Positions 52,835-61,033 of a stretch of 64,000 nt of DNA are shown here, in pieces. Position 1 is the stretch's first letter, and each line of letters begins with the position of its first letter. The position numbers and the translations under genes were made by a program. The notes beneath the pieces were generated by a model. The model saw only the letters and a program-made list of their open reading frames with translations, was not told the origin of the DNA and made no database searches. The DNA is from JAHFUA01 sp963808725. GTDB taxonomy: Bacteria; Acidobacteriota; Terriglobia; Terriglobales; Acidobacteriaceae. The stretch is taken from positions 1,178,001 to 1,242,000 of the forward strand of contig CAWEGO010000002.1 in the NCBI GenBank assembly GCA_963808725.1. Direction: 5' to 3'.

Positions 52835-53671
52835 ATGCGTAGCCTTCTTAAATCTTTAGCCCTCTTGTTTGCCGCCAGTCTTTCGCTGGGGGCGTGGGGA
52901 GCGACGTCGCCGGACGCGAACGGCGCTCCCGAGGGATCGCTGCCGCCAGAGCGGGCGCAGACCACCAGTTTTGTGAGCGAGAGCGTGCCGCCGCCGCCCG
53001 CGACCCTGCCCCGCATGGCGCCCGAGTTGGCGCTCCGAACCTTCCAGCAGCGCGCGGCGCGGCAGTTGAGCGAGCCGGTCAGCTACTCCGCCAACACCGT
53101 GGTCGAGGCCGAACTGCCGGACACTGCGCAACGAGGCCAGTACCAGTTGCAGCGCCGCTTCATCGCGCCCAAGACCCTGTTGTTCACCCCGGTGCGCTTC
53201 GTGGGCGACAACTTTGTGAAGAGCAACATCATCGCCCGCCTGCTACAGGCGGAGGTGGACCACGTCAACAAGGGCGAGAGCGCGCAGACGGCCATCACCG
53301 ATGCCAACTACAAGTTCAGCTACAAGGGCGCGGATGCGATCGACGGCGGTTCCGTCCACGTCTTCCACGTGAAGCCGCGCGCCAAGCGGCCGGGCCTTTT
53401 CAAGGGACGCATCTACCTGGATGCCAGCACCGGCAGCCTGCGCCGCGCCGAGGGCACGCTGGTGAAGACGCAGTCGTTCTTCATCAAGAAGATTGACTTC
53501 GTGCAGGATTACGCCGACATCGGCGGCTACACCCTCCCGGTGCACGCGCGCTCGCTGGCCAAGACGCGCCTGGTGGGACGCGCCGTGGTCGAGATCGCCA
53601 TCGACGCTTACGACCTCAATACCTCCACCACTGCCAGCGCTGAAACGACCGCCGGCGGCGGCAGCCAGTAA
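52835..53671 (+). CDS. Secreted protein with LolA-like (outer-membrane lipoprotein-sorting) pattern
   Basis: 278 residues, signal peptide (SLLKSLALLFAASLSLGAWGA), Pro/Ala linker, then a beta-rich domain (VEAELPDTAQRGQYQLQRRFI, FVGDNFVKSNIIARLLQAE, YKGADAIDGGSVHVFHVKP, GRIYLDASTGSLRRAEGTLVK in pieces). The order of strands resembles LolA/DUF4292-type proteins, but no family name is certain. Monocistronic, with a relatively AT-rich upstream region. Confidence 0.65.
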   Translation: MRSLLKSLALLFAASLSLGAWGATSPDANGAPEGSLPPERAQTTSFVSESVPPPPATLPRMAPELALRTFQQRAARQLSEPVSYSANTVVEAELPDTAQRGQYQLQRRFIAPKTLLFTPVRFVGDNFVKSNIIARLLQAEVDHVNKGESAQTAITDANYKFSYKGADAIDGGSVHVFHVKPRAKRPGLFKGRIYLDASTGSLRRAEGTLVKTQSFFIKKIDFVQDYADIGGYTLPVHARSLAKTRLVGRAVVEIAIDAYDLNTSTTASAETTAGGGSQ

Positions 53672-53728
53672 GGCATCGAGACATCGGGTGATTGAGAATC
53701 ACGCAGGCCGGGCCGCCCTCACTCGGCC

Positions 53729-55108
53729 TTATGCCTCTTCCGGCGAATGCGGCCTCGTAGTCCCGAGCAGGATCTGGAACAACAGCAGCCAGCGCTTGAC
53801 GTTGGTGGTCATCAGGAAATTCTCTTTCACGTGCTCGCGGCCGTTCTTGCCGAGTTCGGCGGCATACTCGGGGTGGGTGAGCAGATAGCGGATCTGGTAG
53901 GCGCAGCCCTCTACCGAGTGCACCAGCACGCCGGTCAATTTATGGATCACCTGCGTGGGGATGCCGCCGACGGCGCCGGCGATCACCGGCTTGCCCTTCC
54001 ACAGCCCTTCGGTGACCGTCAGCCCGAAGCCTTCTTTCAGTGACTTCTGGATGACCAGCGTGGACGCGCGCTGCAGCGCGTTAATCTCGATCGCCGACCA
54101 GGGCGGAAGGTTGAGGATGATGACGTCGGGATCGTCGTCCGCTTCTTCCATCACTTCCTGGAGCACGGCTGCGCCTTCAGGGTCGTCGGTAGCACCGCCG
54201 CCAGCCAGCACGAGCTGGCAGTCCACATATTTCTTGGCCAGCTTGTAGGCCTGAATCACGCCCACCGGGTCTTTCAGCCGGTCGAAGCGGGAGATCTGGG
54301 TGATGACCGGCCGGCTGCGGTCAATGCCGAAATCGTCGCACACCTTCGCGACTACGCTTTCCTCCAGGTCCTTGTTCTTCTCGGAAAGCGGATCGATGCA
54401 AGGGTAGAACAAATACTGGGGGCAGGCCAGTTGACGGCTGAACGCCGGTGAGGAAAAAACGGCAGCATCGTACTGGTCGATGAACGGACGCAGGAATCCC
54501 CACACCTCGGGATTGGGGTTGGAGAGATCGATGTGGCAGCGCCACACCCAGCGCCCGCGATTGCGCTCCTTGGAAGTAATCAGCGCTGCCGGCTGCGGAT
54601 CGTGCATGACGAACAGGTCCTCGACGAACTGCATGCGCTGGCGGTTTTGCTCGGTGTACATCATGAAGATGTCTTTGACCGCCTGGGTGACGGCGTACTC
54701 ACCGCCGTGCAGCGCATTGTGGAAGCCCTTGGTGACCTCGAAGAAATCGTTGCCGCCGGTGATGACCTCCCACTTGGTGGCGACTTCCAACTCGTTCAGC
54801 AGGGGGATCAGGCGGTTCAGCATCTCGGCCACGCCGCCGCCCATCGCGGTGGAGTTCACCATCTTCACCGTCTTGCCGCGAAGCTGGCGGGCCAGGAAGT
54901 GCAGGTCGTCGAGTTCCGGCTTGCCGATGATGGGCTCGTAATCGTCGAGCCGCGGCGGTGGAGGCGGCGCCGGCGGCGTGGTGGAAATCTTCGGCCGGGG
55001 CCGCTGACGGCGCTCGACCTCAGGCAGGCTCGGCGCTTGCACCGAGGCGCTCTCCGCCGGTTGATCGCTGGTCAGGGTGTCGGGCTGGGGCGTCTTTCCG
55101 TCGCTCAT
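53729..55108 (-). CDS. TreT-like family 4 glycosyltransferase (trehalose synthase type)
   Basis: 459 residues. After a Pro-rich N terminus, a GT-B fold begins with VKMVNSTAMGGGVAEMLNRLIPLLNEL and contains WRCHIDLSNPN, FYPCIDPLSEKN, ITQISRFDRLKDP, QLVLAGGGATDDPEG and the GT4 signature SLKEGFGLTVTEGLWKGKPVIA. This matches trehalose glycosyltransferring synthase (NDP-glucose plus glucose). Related sucrose-phosphate-type enzymes are possible. The upstream DUF5752 gene, 21 nt away, is a frequent companion. Confidence 0.87.
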   Translation of the reverse strand: MSDGKTPQPDTLTSDQPAESASVQAPSLPEVERRQRPRPKISTTPPAPPPPPRLDDYEPIIGKPELDDLHFLARQLRGKTVKMVNSTAMGGGVAEMLNRLIPLLNELEVATKWEVITGGNDFFEVTKGFHNALHGGEYAVTQAVKDIFMMYTEQNRQRMQFVEDLFVMHDPQPAALITSKERNRGRWVWRCHIDLSNPNPEVWGFLRPFIDQYDAAVFSSPAFSRQLACPQYLFYPCIDPLSEKNKDLEESVVAKVCDDFGIDRSRPVITQISRFDRLKDPVGVIQAYKLAKKYVDCQLVLAGGGATDDPEGAAVLQEVMEEADDDPDVIILNLPPWSAIEINALQRASTLVIQKSLKEGFGLTVTEGLWKGKPVIAGAVGGIPTQVIHKLTGVLVHSVEGCAYQIRYLLTHPEYAAELGKNGREHVKENFLMTTNVKRWLLLFQILLGTTRPHSPEEA

Positions 55109-55129
55109 TGCTCTTGCGTCCTCACCTCG

Positions 55130-55810
55130 TCAAAGCGCGCTCTGGACGACGCGCAGGATCGTCCGGCGCACATCGTGCAGCGTGGCGGTGTAGATGTCGA
55201 TGTGGTTGATGCGGTCGGCCAGGCGGGCGAGGTCGAGCTCGTGCTCCAGCCAGAGGGAGAAATCGTTGGTGTTCAGCTTCAGGCGCAGGCGGGCCTCGAT
55301 GAAATGATAGTGGATGCTGTACAGGCTGACTTGGCGGATGCCGTCCGCAAATTCCACCAGATTACGCGCCACAAAGGGCGTGGGGATGACGATCAGCTCC
55401 GACGCTGAGAAGTAGAAGGGCTCGAAGGCGGACCGCTCGCGGGCCCGCGGGTTCTGCTTGAGATAGGCGTCCACGATGTCCACCAGGCGCTGGCGCAGCG
55501 TGGCGATGGAGGTGAACTCGCGCACGTCGATGCCGGCCAGCCGCTCCGCCAATCCAACCTCGTTGCAGGCGGCAAACGCCCAGTGGGCGAAGTCGTTCGA
55601 AAACCCCTCGCGGATGAAGTGGTGCTCGCGCAGGGTCTGGAAGGTGTGCTGGAAGATGGATTCGTCGGGGCAGACCTGCAGCGCCTCCAGCAACTCGGCC
55701 AGGTTGCTGGCCTTCTCCCGGCCGATGCGGATGAGATGAGCCGCCGAGTTGAAGTAGAAGGGCGCACGTGCCCACCGGCTTGCGACCGCGGGCATTTCCG
55801 CCGTGGCCAT
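55130..55810 (-). CDS. DUF5752 family protein
   Basis: About 226 residues from the ATG at 55810 with GAGGAGAG upstream. Mostly alpha-helical: APFYFNSAAHLIRIGREKASNLAELLEAL, DESIFQHTFQTLREHHF, NDFAHWAFAACNEVGLAERLAGID in pieces, then DLARLADRINHIDIYTATLHDVRR. This wording matches DUF5752 proteins found next to trehalose/sucrose-type glycosyltransferases. Function unknown. In an operon with the TreT-like gene. Confidence 0.8.
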   Translation of the reverse strand: MATAEMPAVASRWARAPFYFNSAAHLIRIGREKASNLAELLEALQVCPDESIFQHTFQTLREHHFIREGFSNDFAHWAFAACNEVGLAERLAGIDVREFTSIATLRQRLVDIVDAYLKQNPRARERSAFEPFYFSASELIVIPTPFVARNLVEFADGIRQVSLYSIHYHFIEARLRLKLNTNDFSLWLEHELDLARLADRINHIDIYTATLHDVRRTILRVVQSAL

Positions 55811-55867
55811 GGAAATCTCTCCTCTCGAGGGAATCCTCAGCAGCAAAGAGGCTGAATTTGGTTGGAT

Positions 55868-55980
55868 GCAACAGCCGGATAATTGGGTAATTTAGTAATC
55901 TGGTTACCCGATAATTGAGCCATTGAGTGACAATGAATCATTGATTCATGGGTTGTCAATGAGCATGACCCAATGACGTC
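55868..55980. repeat. AT-rich word repeat between the DUF5752 gene and the antiporter
   Basis: CCGGATAATTGGGTAATTTAG, TGGTTACCCGATAATTGAG, and CATTGAGTGACAATGAATCATTGATTCATGGGTTGTCAATGAG, all in overlapping units, fill the divergent interval of two genes. The family words (ATTGAG, CAATGAC, ATCACCCGATGACCC) recur at 53683-53701, 57168-57180 and 62850-62872. Much richer in AT than the genome. Confidence 0.55.
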
Positions 55981-56004
55981 ACGGGCCCATGGCCCAATCC
56001 GACC

Positions 56005-57171
56005 ATGCCTCATGCCGAACCACTTCTGCTCGAACTGTTTGCCATCTTCGTATGGGCGAAGGTGTTCGGGGAAATCTTCGAGCAACTCGAGTTGCCGGCG
56101 GTGGTGGGAGAGATCCTGGCAGGCGTAATCCTGGGGCCCTACGCCGCCAAGTTCGTCAACCCGAGCGCGACCACGCTCTCCATTGCCGGACTAGGGGCTA
56201 TCTTCCTGCTGTTCACCGTGGGGCTTGAGACCAGTCCCAGAGACCTCATCCGGGTCGGCCGAACGTCGTTGCGCGTCAGCCTGGCCGGGGTGCTGGCGCC
56301 GTTCGTGCTGGGATTCGCCTACCTGCGCCTGCTGCGCGGCGACCCTACCCACGAAGCCATCTTCGTGGCGGCGGCCATGGTCGCGACCAGCGTCGGCATC
56401 GCCGCCCGCGTCATGGGAGACCTGCGCGTGCTGCACACGCAAGTGGCGCGCATCATCCTGGCCGCGGCCGTGGCCGACGATATCCTGGGCATGATCGTGC
56501 TGGCGGTGGTGGCCGGCCTGGCCTCCAGCGCTGGGATCCAGTGGGTACAGCTCATCGTGCTGTTTCTGGAAGCGGTGGCGTTCACCGTGTTCATGGTCTT
56601 CTTCGGATCCAAGGTGATCCACAGGATGCGGCCGGGGGTGGAACGCATGTCCACCCAGAATGCGCCGCTGATCCTGGCGCTGGCCCTCTGCCTGGGACTC
56701 TCCGTGGCCGCCGAGAGGATCGGCATGGCCGCCATCATCGGGGCGTTCTTTGCCGGCCTGGCCTTTGCCGAGTACTCCGTCGAGTGGAAGCTGGCGCCGC
56801 GGGTCAGCGCCATCAACGAGTTTCTCGCGCCGTTTTTCTTCTTCACCATGGGCTCGCGGCTGGACTTGCGCGTCTTCAATGGAAAGGTGATCGTGGCCTG
56901 CGTGGTGGTCACGGTGCTGGCACTGATCGGGAAGGTCGTCGCCTGCGGCTTGCCCGTGCTGCGGGAGGGCTGGTTGAGCGCGCTCGAGGTCGGGGTGGGC
57001 ATGACGCCGCGCGGCGAAGTGGCGCTGATCGTGGCTCTGGTCGGATTGCAGATGAAGATGATGTCGCAGGCGGCGTACGGCATCGTGATCTTCATGACCG
57101 GGGCGACTACGCTGATTGCCCCCCCGGTGTTGCGATATTTGTTCAAGAGGGGTGCGGCGGCGAACCATTGA
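56005..57171 (+). CDS. Cation:proton antiporter (CPA2/KefB-NapA type)
   Basis: 388 residues with about 12 membrane helices. Typical features: LPAVVGEILAGVILGPYAAKF in the first helices, FLLFTVGLETSPRDL, AAAVADDILGMIVLAVVAG with the paired Asp residues (VADD) of the electrogenic ion-binding site, and GMTPRGEVALIVALVGL near the C terminus. No RCK/TrkA-N domain, so it is a short Na+/H+- or K+/H+-exchanger. Confidence 0.92.
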   Translation: MPHAEPLLLELFAIFVWAKVFGEIFEQLELPAVVGEILAGVILGPYAAKFVNPSATTLSIAGLGAIFLLFTVGLETSPRDLIRVGRTSLRVSLAGVLAPFVLGFAYLRLLRGDPTHEAIFVAAAMVATSVGIAARVMGDLRVLHTQVARIILAAAVADDILGMIVLAVVAGLASSAGIQWVQLIVLFLEAVAFTVFMVFFGSKVIHRMRPGVERMSTQNAPLILALALCLGLSVAAERIGMAAIIGAFFAGLAFAEYSVEWKLAPRVSAINEFLAPFFFFTMGSRLDLRVFNGKVIVACVVVTVLALIGKVVACGLPVLREGWLSALEVGVGMTPRGEVALIVALVGLQMKMMSQAAYGIVIFMTGATTLIAPPVLRYLFKRGAAANH

Positions 57172-57194
57172 GTCATTAACTCCTTAAGTATGTA

Positions 57195-57223
57195 TTTACG
57201 TTGTGCGCACAATGCTGTATATT
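57195..57223 (+). promoter_or_regulatory. Promoter with embedded palindromic operator for the DUF1778-GNAT pair
   Basis: TTTACG (57195-57200), a 17-nt spacer and TATATT (57218-57223) form a sigma70-like promoter. The spacer begins with TTGTGCGCACAA (57201-57212), a perfect 12-bp palindrome well placed for repression by the RHH antitoxin. A second palindromic word TGTATACA follows at 57229-57236. Confidence 0.6.
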
Positions 57224-57248
57224 ATTTGTGTATACATGGGGGGCAGCC

Positions 57249-57542
57249 ATGCCGGCAACGGGAGCCCGAGCCAGGAAGACCCGCGACGAGACTATTAATC
57301 TGCGCGCGAGCCAGAGCCAAAAGGCGCTGATCGACCGGGCGGCGGATGCTCTGGGCCGGAACCGCTCGGATTTCATGCTGGAGACGGCCTGCCGCGAAGC
57401 CGAAGCAGTTCTGCTCGACCGGCGGTATTTCGCCCTGGAAGCGCAAGAGTTCAAGCGTTTCACGGCGATGTTGGACAAGCCTTCGGCGAGCAATAGGAAG
57501 CTGCAACGGCTGCTCAAGACCAAACCGCCGTGGCAGCGGTGA
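57249..57542 (+). CDS. DUF1778 (TacA-like) antitoxin
   Basis: 97 residues: N-terminal ribbon-helix-helix (KTRDETINLRASQSQKALIDRAADALGRNRSDFMLETA in pieces), then a C-terminal toxin-neutralising tail (LDKPSASNRKLQRLLKTKPPW). ATG at 57249 preferred to an upstream ATG at 57201 that would sit in the promoter. It overlaps the GNAT toxin gene by 13 nt. Confidence 0.93.
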   Translation: MPATGARARKTRDETINLRASQSQKALIDRAADALGRNRSDFMLETACREAEAVLLDRRYFALEAQEFKRFTAMLDKPSASNRKLQRLLKTKPPWQR

Positions 57543-58054
57543 ACCGGGGCGAGGACCGGCTCAGCGCGCCGGGGAAGCTGCGCGCGGATCACGATCTGTC
57601 GGCATTCGAATGCGGCGAGCCGGCCTTGGATGACTGGCTGCGCCGGCGCGCGCTTCGAAACCAGGAAAGCGGCGCGTCCCGCACTTATTTGGTCTGCGCA
57701 GGCAAGCAGGTGGCCGGGTATTACGCCCTGGCTGTGGGCGCCGTCGCGCATGCGGACGCGCCCAGCCGCGTCCGGCGCAACATGCCCGACCCAGTGCCGG
57801 TCATGGTCATCGGCCGCCTTGCCGTTCATCAGAAGGTTCAGGGCAGGGGCATCGGGCCGAGCCTGTTGCGCGATGCGGTGCTGCGTACGCTGCAGGCGTC
57901 GGAGATCGCCGGCATTCGCGCTATCCTGGTGCATGCAATTTCAGAGCAGGCGCGGAAGTTCTATGTAGAATGCGGTTTCGCCGCGTCACCGGTGGACCCG
58001 ATGACGCTGATGATTACGGTCGCGGAAGCGGCAAAGTCATTGGTCGGACGCTGA
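57530..58054 (+). CDS. GNAT-family toxin (TacT/AtaT-like)
   Basis: 174 residues with the TacT hallmark N terminus (KLRADHDLSAFECGEPALDDWLRRRAL), acetyl-CoA loop (QKVQGRGIGPSLLRDAVLRT), and the YVECGF segment with the conserved Tyr. TacT-like toxins acetylate the amino group of charged tRNAs and stop translation. The GTG start overlaps the antitoxin stop. Pair type: RHH-GNAT. Confidence 0.93.
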   Translation: MAAVNRGEDRLSAPGKLRADHDLSAFECGEPALDDWLRRRALRNQESGASRTYLVCAGKQVAGYYALAVGAVAHADAPSRVRRNMPDPVPVMVIGRLAVHQKVQGRGIGPSLLRDAVLRTLQASEIAGIRAILVHAISEQARKFYVECGFAASPVDPMTLMITVAEAAKSLVGR

Positions 58055-58088
58055 CACTCGTCCGACAACTCACAGCGGAGACTGTCGC

Positions 58089-58835
58089 ATGCCGGATTTG
58101 AAAGGCCGGGTGGCGCTGGTGACTGGAGCGTCGCAGGGGATCGGGCGGGCGTGTGCGCTGGCGCTGGCCGAAGCGGGAGCGACCGTGGCCGCGGCGGCGC
58201 GCAACCAGGAGAAGCTCGCGGGCGTAGTCGAGGAGATCATCGGCTCCGGCGGAACCGCTCAGGCGTTTCCCATGGACGTCGCCAGTGACGAACAGATCAA
58301 GGCCGCGTCTAAATCAGTGATCGACACGTTCGGCAAGGTGGACATCCTGGTGAACAATGCCGGCATTGCTCGCGACCAGCTCCTGCTGCGCATGAAGCGC
58401 GCCGACTGGGACGCCGTGCTGGCCACCAACCTCACCGCGGCGTATCTCGCCATCCAGCAGGTGGTGGGCGGCATGATGCGCCAGCGCTGGGGACGAATCA
58501 TCAATATCACCAGCGTGGTGGGACAGATGGGCCAGGCCGGCCAGGCTAACTACGCCGCGTCCAAGGCGGGACTGATCGGCTTGACCATGGCGCTGGCGCG
58601 CGAGCTGGGGTCGCGCAACGTTACCGTGAACGCGGTCGCGCCCGGCTTCATCGAGACCGCGATGATCGCCGGGCTTCCCGCCGAACTCAAACAGAAACTT
58701 CTAACCCTGGTGCCACTGGGCCGTTTGGGCACCGACCGCGAAGTGGCCATGGCGGTGCGCTTTCTCGCTTCCGAGGACGCGTCCTATATCACCGGCCACG
58801 TGCTCAACGTGAACGGCGGGATGCTGATGGGGTAA
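58089..58835 (+). CDS. fabG: 3-oxoacyl-ACP reductase
   Basis: 248 residues, classical SDR: TGASQGIG (12-19), NNAGI (near 90), catalytic Ser/Tyr/Lys in ITSVVGQMG and YAASKAG, and C-terminal YITGHVLNVNGGMLMG typical of FabG. It follows the toxin gene by 34 nt and precedes a GNAT gene by 2 nt. The NADPH-binding context and length favour FabG over other SDRs, although it is separate from the fabF-acpP group at 31-33 kb. Confidence 0.9.
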   Translation: MPDLKGRVALVTGASQGIGRACALALAEAGATVAAAARNQEKLAGVVEEIIGSGGTAQAFPMDVASDEQIKAASKSVIDTFGKVDILVNNAGIARDQLLLRMKRADWDAVLATNLTAAYLAIQQVVGGMMRQRWGRIINITSVVGQMGQAGQANYAASKAGLIGLTMALARELGSRNVTVNAVAPGFIETAMIAGLPAELKQKLLTLVPLGRLGTDREVAMAVRFLASEDASYITGHVLNVNGGMLMG

Positions 58836-58837
58836 GC

Positions 58838-59374
58838 ATGAGCGCGGCTGCGGAGTCCGCACTGAAGATCACCCAGGCCCACACGCCCGAGCAAGTCGCC
58901 GGGGTGCGCGAGCTGTTTCTGGAATATGCGCAGTCCCTCAACTTCAGCCTGTGCTTCCAGAGCTTCGATCAGGAGCTGGCCTCGCTGCCCGGGGATTACG
59001 CGCCGCCCTCCGGCAGGCTGCTGTTGGCGGAATTCAACAGTCGGCGCGCCGGCTGCGTGGCCTTGCATCGCCTCGAGGACGGCATCTGCGAGATGAAGCG
59101 GCTGTTTGTGCGTCCGGAGTTTCGCGGACACCAGATCGGGCGCCGGGTGGCCGAGGCGGTGATCGCGGAGGCGCGCTCCCTGGGCTACGAGCGCATGCGG
59201 CTGGACACGGTTGCGCCCGTCATGCGCGAAGCGGTCCAGCTTTATCGCGAGCTGGGGTTCTACGAGATCGCTGCTTACCGTTCAAATCCCATGGAGGGAA
59301 CGCTATACATGGAACTCTTGCTCGCTCAACCGGGTCGCGTGACCGCTGAGGATTTCCACAACAAAAACGTATAA
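58838..59374 (+). CDS. GNAT family N-acetyltransferase
   Basis: 178 residues. Acceptor region EQVAGVRELFLEYAQSLNFSLCFQSFDQELASLPG at the N terminus, then the acetyl-CoA signature MKRLFVRPEFRGHQIGRRVAEAVIAEA and LDTVAPVMREAVQLYRELGFYEI. Substrate unknown. Starts 2 nt after fabG (TAAGCATG), so it is co-translated. Confidence 0.9.
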   Translation: MSAAAESALKITQAHTPEQVAGVRELFLEYAQSLNFSLCFQSFDQELASLPGDYAPPSGRLLLAEFNSRRAGCVALHRLEDGICEMKRLFVRPEFRGHQIGRRVAEAVIAEARSLGYERMRLDTVAPVMREAVQLYRELGFYEIAAYRSNPMEGTLYMELLLAQPGRVTAEDFHNKNV

Positions 59375-59384
59375 GCTGATTATC

Positions 59385-59795
59385 ATGAGCGACAGTATTT
59401 ACGGGGTAACGATCGAGACGGTATCCGGGGTGACCATCTTCAAGGTGCGGGGTGCGCTCAAGCTGGGAGAATCCGTTCTGGATGAGTTGCGGGGGCGGTG
59501 CTGCGAACTGGCTACGCGCCCGATCGAGCGGCTGGTACTGGACCTGGAAGACGTCCCCGCCATCGACTCCAGCGGGATTGGGGTGCTGATGCACGCCTAT
59601 ACCTCCCTGCACAACCGTGGTGGCCGCTGCAAGCTGCTGAATCTGGCTCACACCCCGGCCGAAGTGCTGCGCGTGGTGCGCCTGCTCAGCGTGTTCGAGG
59701 TTTACCACGACCGTAATGCCGTCCTTGCCAGCTTCGAGCCCTCACCCCAGCAAACCAAAACCGGGTTTGCTGGGGGCCCCGAGCGCGCCGCCTGA
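59385..59795 (+). CDS. STAS-domain anti-sigma factor antagonist
   Basis: 136 residues. A STAS fold with the phosphorylatable serine in LEDVPAIDSSGIGVLMHAY, as in SpoIIAA/RsbV proteins that release sigma factors by binding anti-sigma kinases. No cognate kinase or sigma gene is adjacent. The C-terminal ~20 codons (from about 59740) are encoded inside a strong inverted repeat, and this tail (PSPQQTKTGFAGGPERAA) is probably disordered. Confidence 0.9.
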   Translation: MSDSIYGVTIETVSGVTIFKVRGALKLGESVLDELRGRCCELATRPIERLVLDLEDVPAIDSSGIGVLMHAYTSLHNRGGRCKLLNLAHTPAEVLRVVRLLSVFEVYHDRNAVLASFEPSPQQTKTGFAGGPERAA

Positions 59796-59815
59796 TCGGC
59801 GCGGGGCCGGCCCCC
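59745..59815. terminator. Double hairpin overlapping the end of the STAS gene
   Basis: CCCCAGCAAACC (59745-59756) pairs perfectly with GGTTTGCTGGGG (59764-59775). A second dyad with GGCCCC/GGGGCC and GCGCCG/CGGCGC follows to about 59807. A Rho-independent terminator is possible, but the T-run is weak (CTTCCTCTTG). Confidence 0.45.
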
Positions 59816-59839
59816 CGCTTCCTCTTGCGAAAAATTCGC

Positions 59840-59869
59840 TTGCCAAACTTCTTGCAGTCTGGTTACTAT
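59840..59869 (+). promoter_or_regulatory. Probable promoter of the XRE regulator gene
   Basis: TTGCCA (59840-59845), an 18-nt spacer and TACTAT (59864-59869), 43 nt before the ATG at 59912. Five of six and four of six matches to the sigma70 consensus. Confidence 0.4.
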
Positions 59870-59911
59870 GCCGATACCTCCCCAGGCGACGGCTGAGAGT
59901 TTTCTTCCCAC

Positions 59912-60262
59912 ATGAACATCGGCGAGACCATACGAAGTTACCGCCTGCAAAAGGGGATGTCGCAAGGCGACATCGAGAAGCGCACCGGGCTGCTCCGGTG
60001 CTATCTATCGCGCGTCGAGAATGGACACACCATCCCCTCGCTGGACACCCTGGCCAAGATCGCCGGCGCCATGGAGCTGCCGCTGGCGCAGTTCTTCGCC
60101 GACAATGTCCACCCCAACGGCCATCCGGGGAGAGTGCCGCAGTTGAGCGACGAGGATGTCCGCTTCCTGTCGCAGGTCCGCCGCTATTCTTCCAATCTGA
60201 ACGAGAGCGACCGCAAGCTGGTGCTGGCCATGGTCAAGAAGATGGCCGCGACGGCGAAATAA
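59912..60262 (+). CDS. XRE-family transcriptional regulator
   Basis: 116 residues. The N-terminal helix-turn-helix (MNIGETIRSYRLQKGMSQGDIEKRTGLLRCYLSRVENG in pieces; TIPSLDTLAKIAGAM) is of Cro/C1 type. The remaining ~50 residues form a helical tail (LSDEDVRFLSQVRRYSSNLNESDRKLVLAMVKKM). No ligand domain is visible, and the target is unknown. Confidence 0.9.
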   Translation: MNIGETIRSYRLQKGMSQGDIEKRTGLLRCYLSRVENGHTIPSLDTLAKIAGAMELPLAQFFADNVHPNGHPGRVPQLSDEDVRFLSQVRRYSSNLNESDRKLVLAMVKKMAATAK

Positions 60263-60330
60263 GCGCCCGGCAATCAACAGCTTAGCCAGAAACATAGGCT
60301 ACCGATCTGCACGGATGATCCGCCTGACCC

Positions 60331-61033
60331 GTGGCTGCTTTTTTTCCCAACCCGGCGTCCACCGACTTCGGTGCCGTAGGCAGCGCCCCGCAGCGGCTGG
60401 TAGGCTGCATCGCGGAAGGATTCCGCTTGACCGTCGACGAAGAACTGGGCCTGCTGGACGACAACATCCGCAAACTCAAGGTCGAGTATGACGTTCTATT
60501 TCGCCGGCGGCGCCAAGCGGCCGCCGGAAGACGTTGAGTGGCGCGTCCGCACCGCCATCAAGAAGTACAGCGAAGGCCGCAGTCTCACCTTCCAACAGCA
60601 TTTCCGCTACAACACTTTAGCCCACAAATACGCCGTCTTCAGCGATCTGTGGCGGCGCAAGCTGAAGATCAAAGAAGAGGGCTACCGGCGGCGCCAGGAC
60701 GTCGTGCTTGCCATCCAGGGATTGCGGCCGGAGGAGGAAAAAGCGGCGGCGGCGGCGCTGGTACGGGTGGACAAGCGGCAGCCCTCGAGCCTGCCGCAGT
60801 TCGAATTCGCCGAGCCGCACGCCGAGTTGGGCAAAGCACAGGTACTGTACCAGGCTCTGGTCGAAGCCCGGCGCCGCGCCGGCGTTGCCCCGGGTCCCGA
60901 TTTCGATTCCTTCCGCGAGTTCCTGTCGAAAAAGACCACCGAGGTCCGCACTCAGTTTGGCTGCTCCACCGTCGAGTATTCCATCGAGCTGGAAAGCGGC
61001 CAGGTCAGGCTCAAGGCCAGGGGCAAGAATTAG
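60331..61033 (+). CDS. MXAN_5187-like C-terminal domain protein (single-base frameshift)
   Basis: About 233 residues if joined. LTVDEELGLLDDNIRKLKVEYDVLF is followed in another frame by AGGAKRPPEDVEWRVRTAIKKYSEG, FRYNTLAHKYAVFSDLWRRKLKIKEEG, and a C-terminal FREFLSKKTTEVRTQFGCSTVEYSIELE. One extra C at about 60502 explains the break. The wording resembles the MXAN_5187 C-terminal domain known from myxobacteria and acidobacteria, of unknown function; this recognition is from memory. The start (GTG 60331) is uncertain. If read separately, the second part could begin at ATG 60488. Confidence 0.65.
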
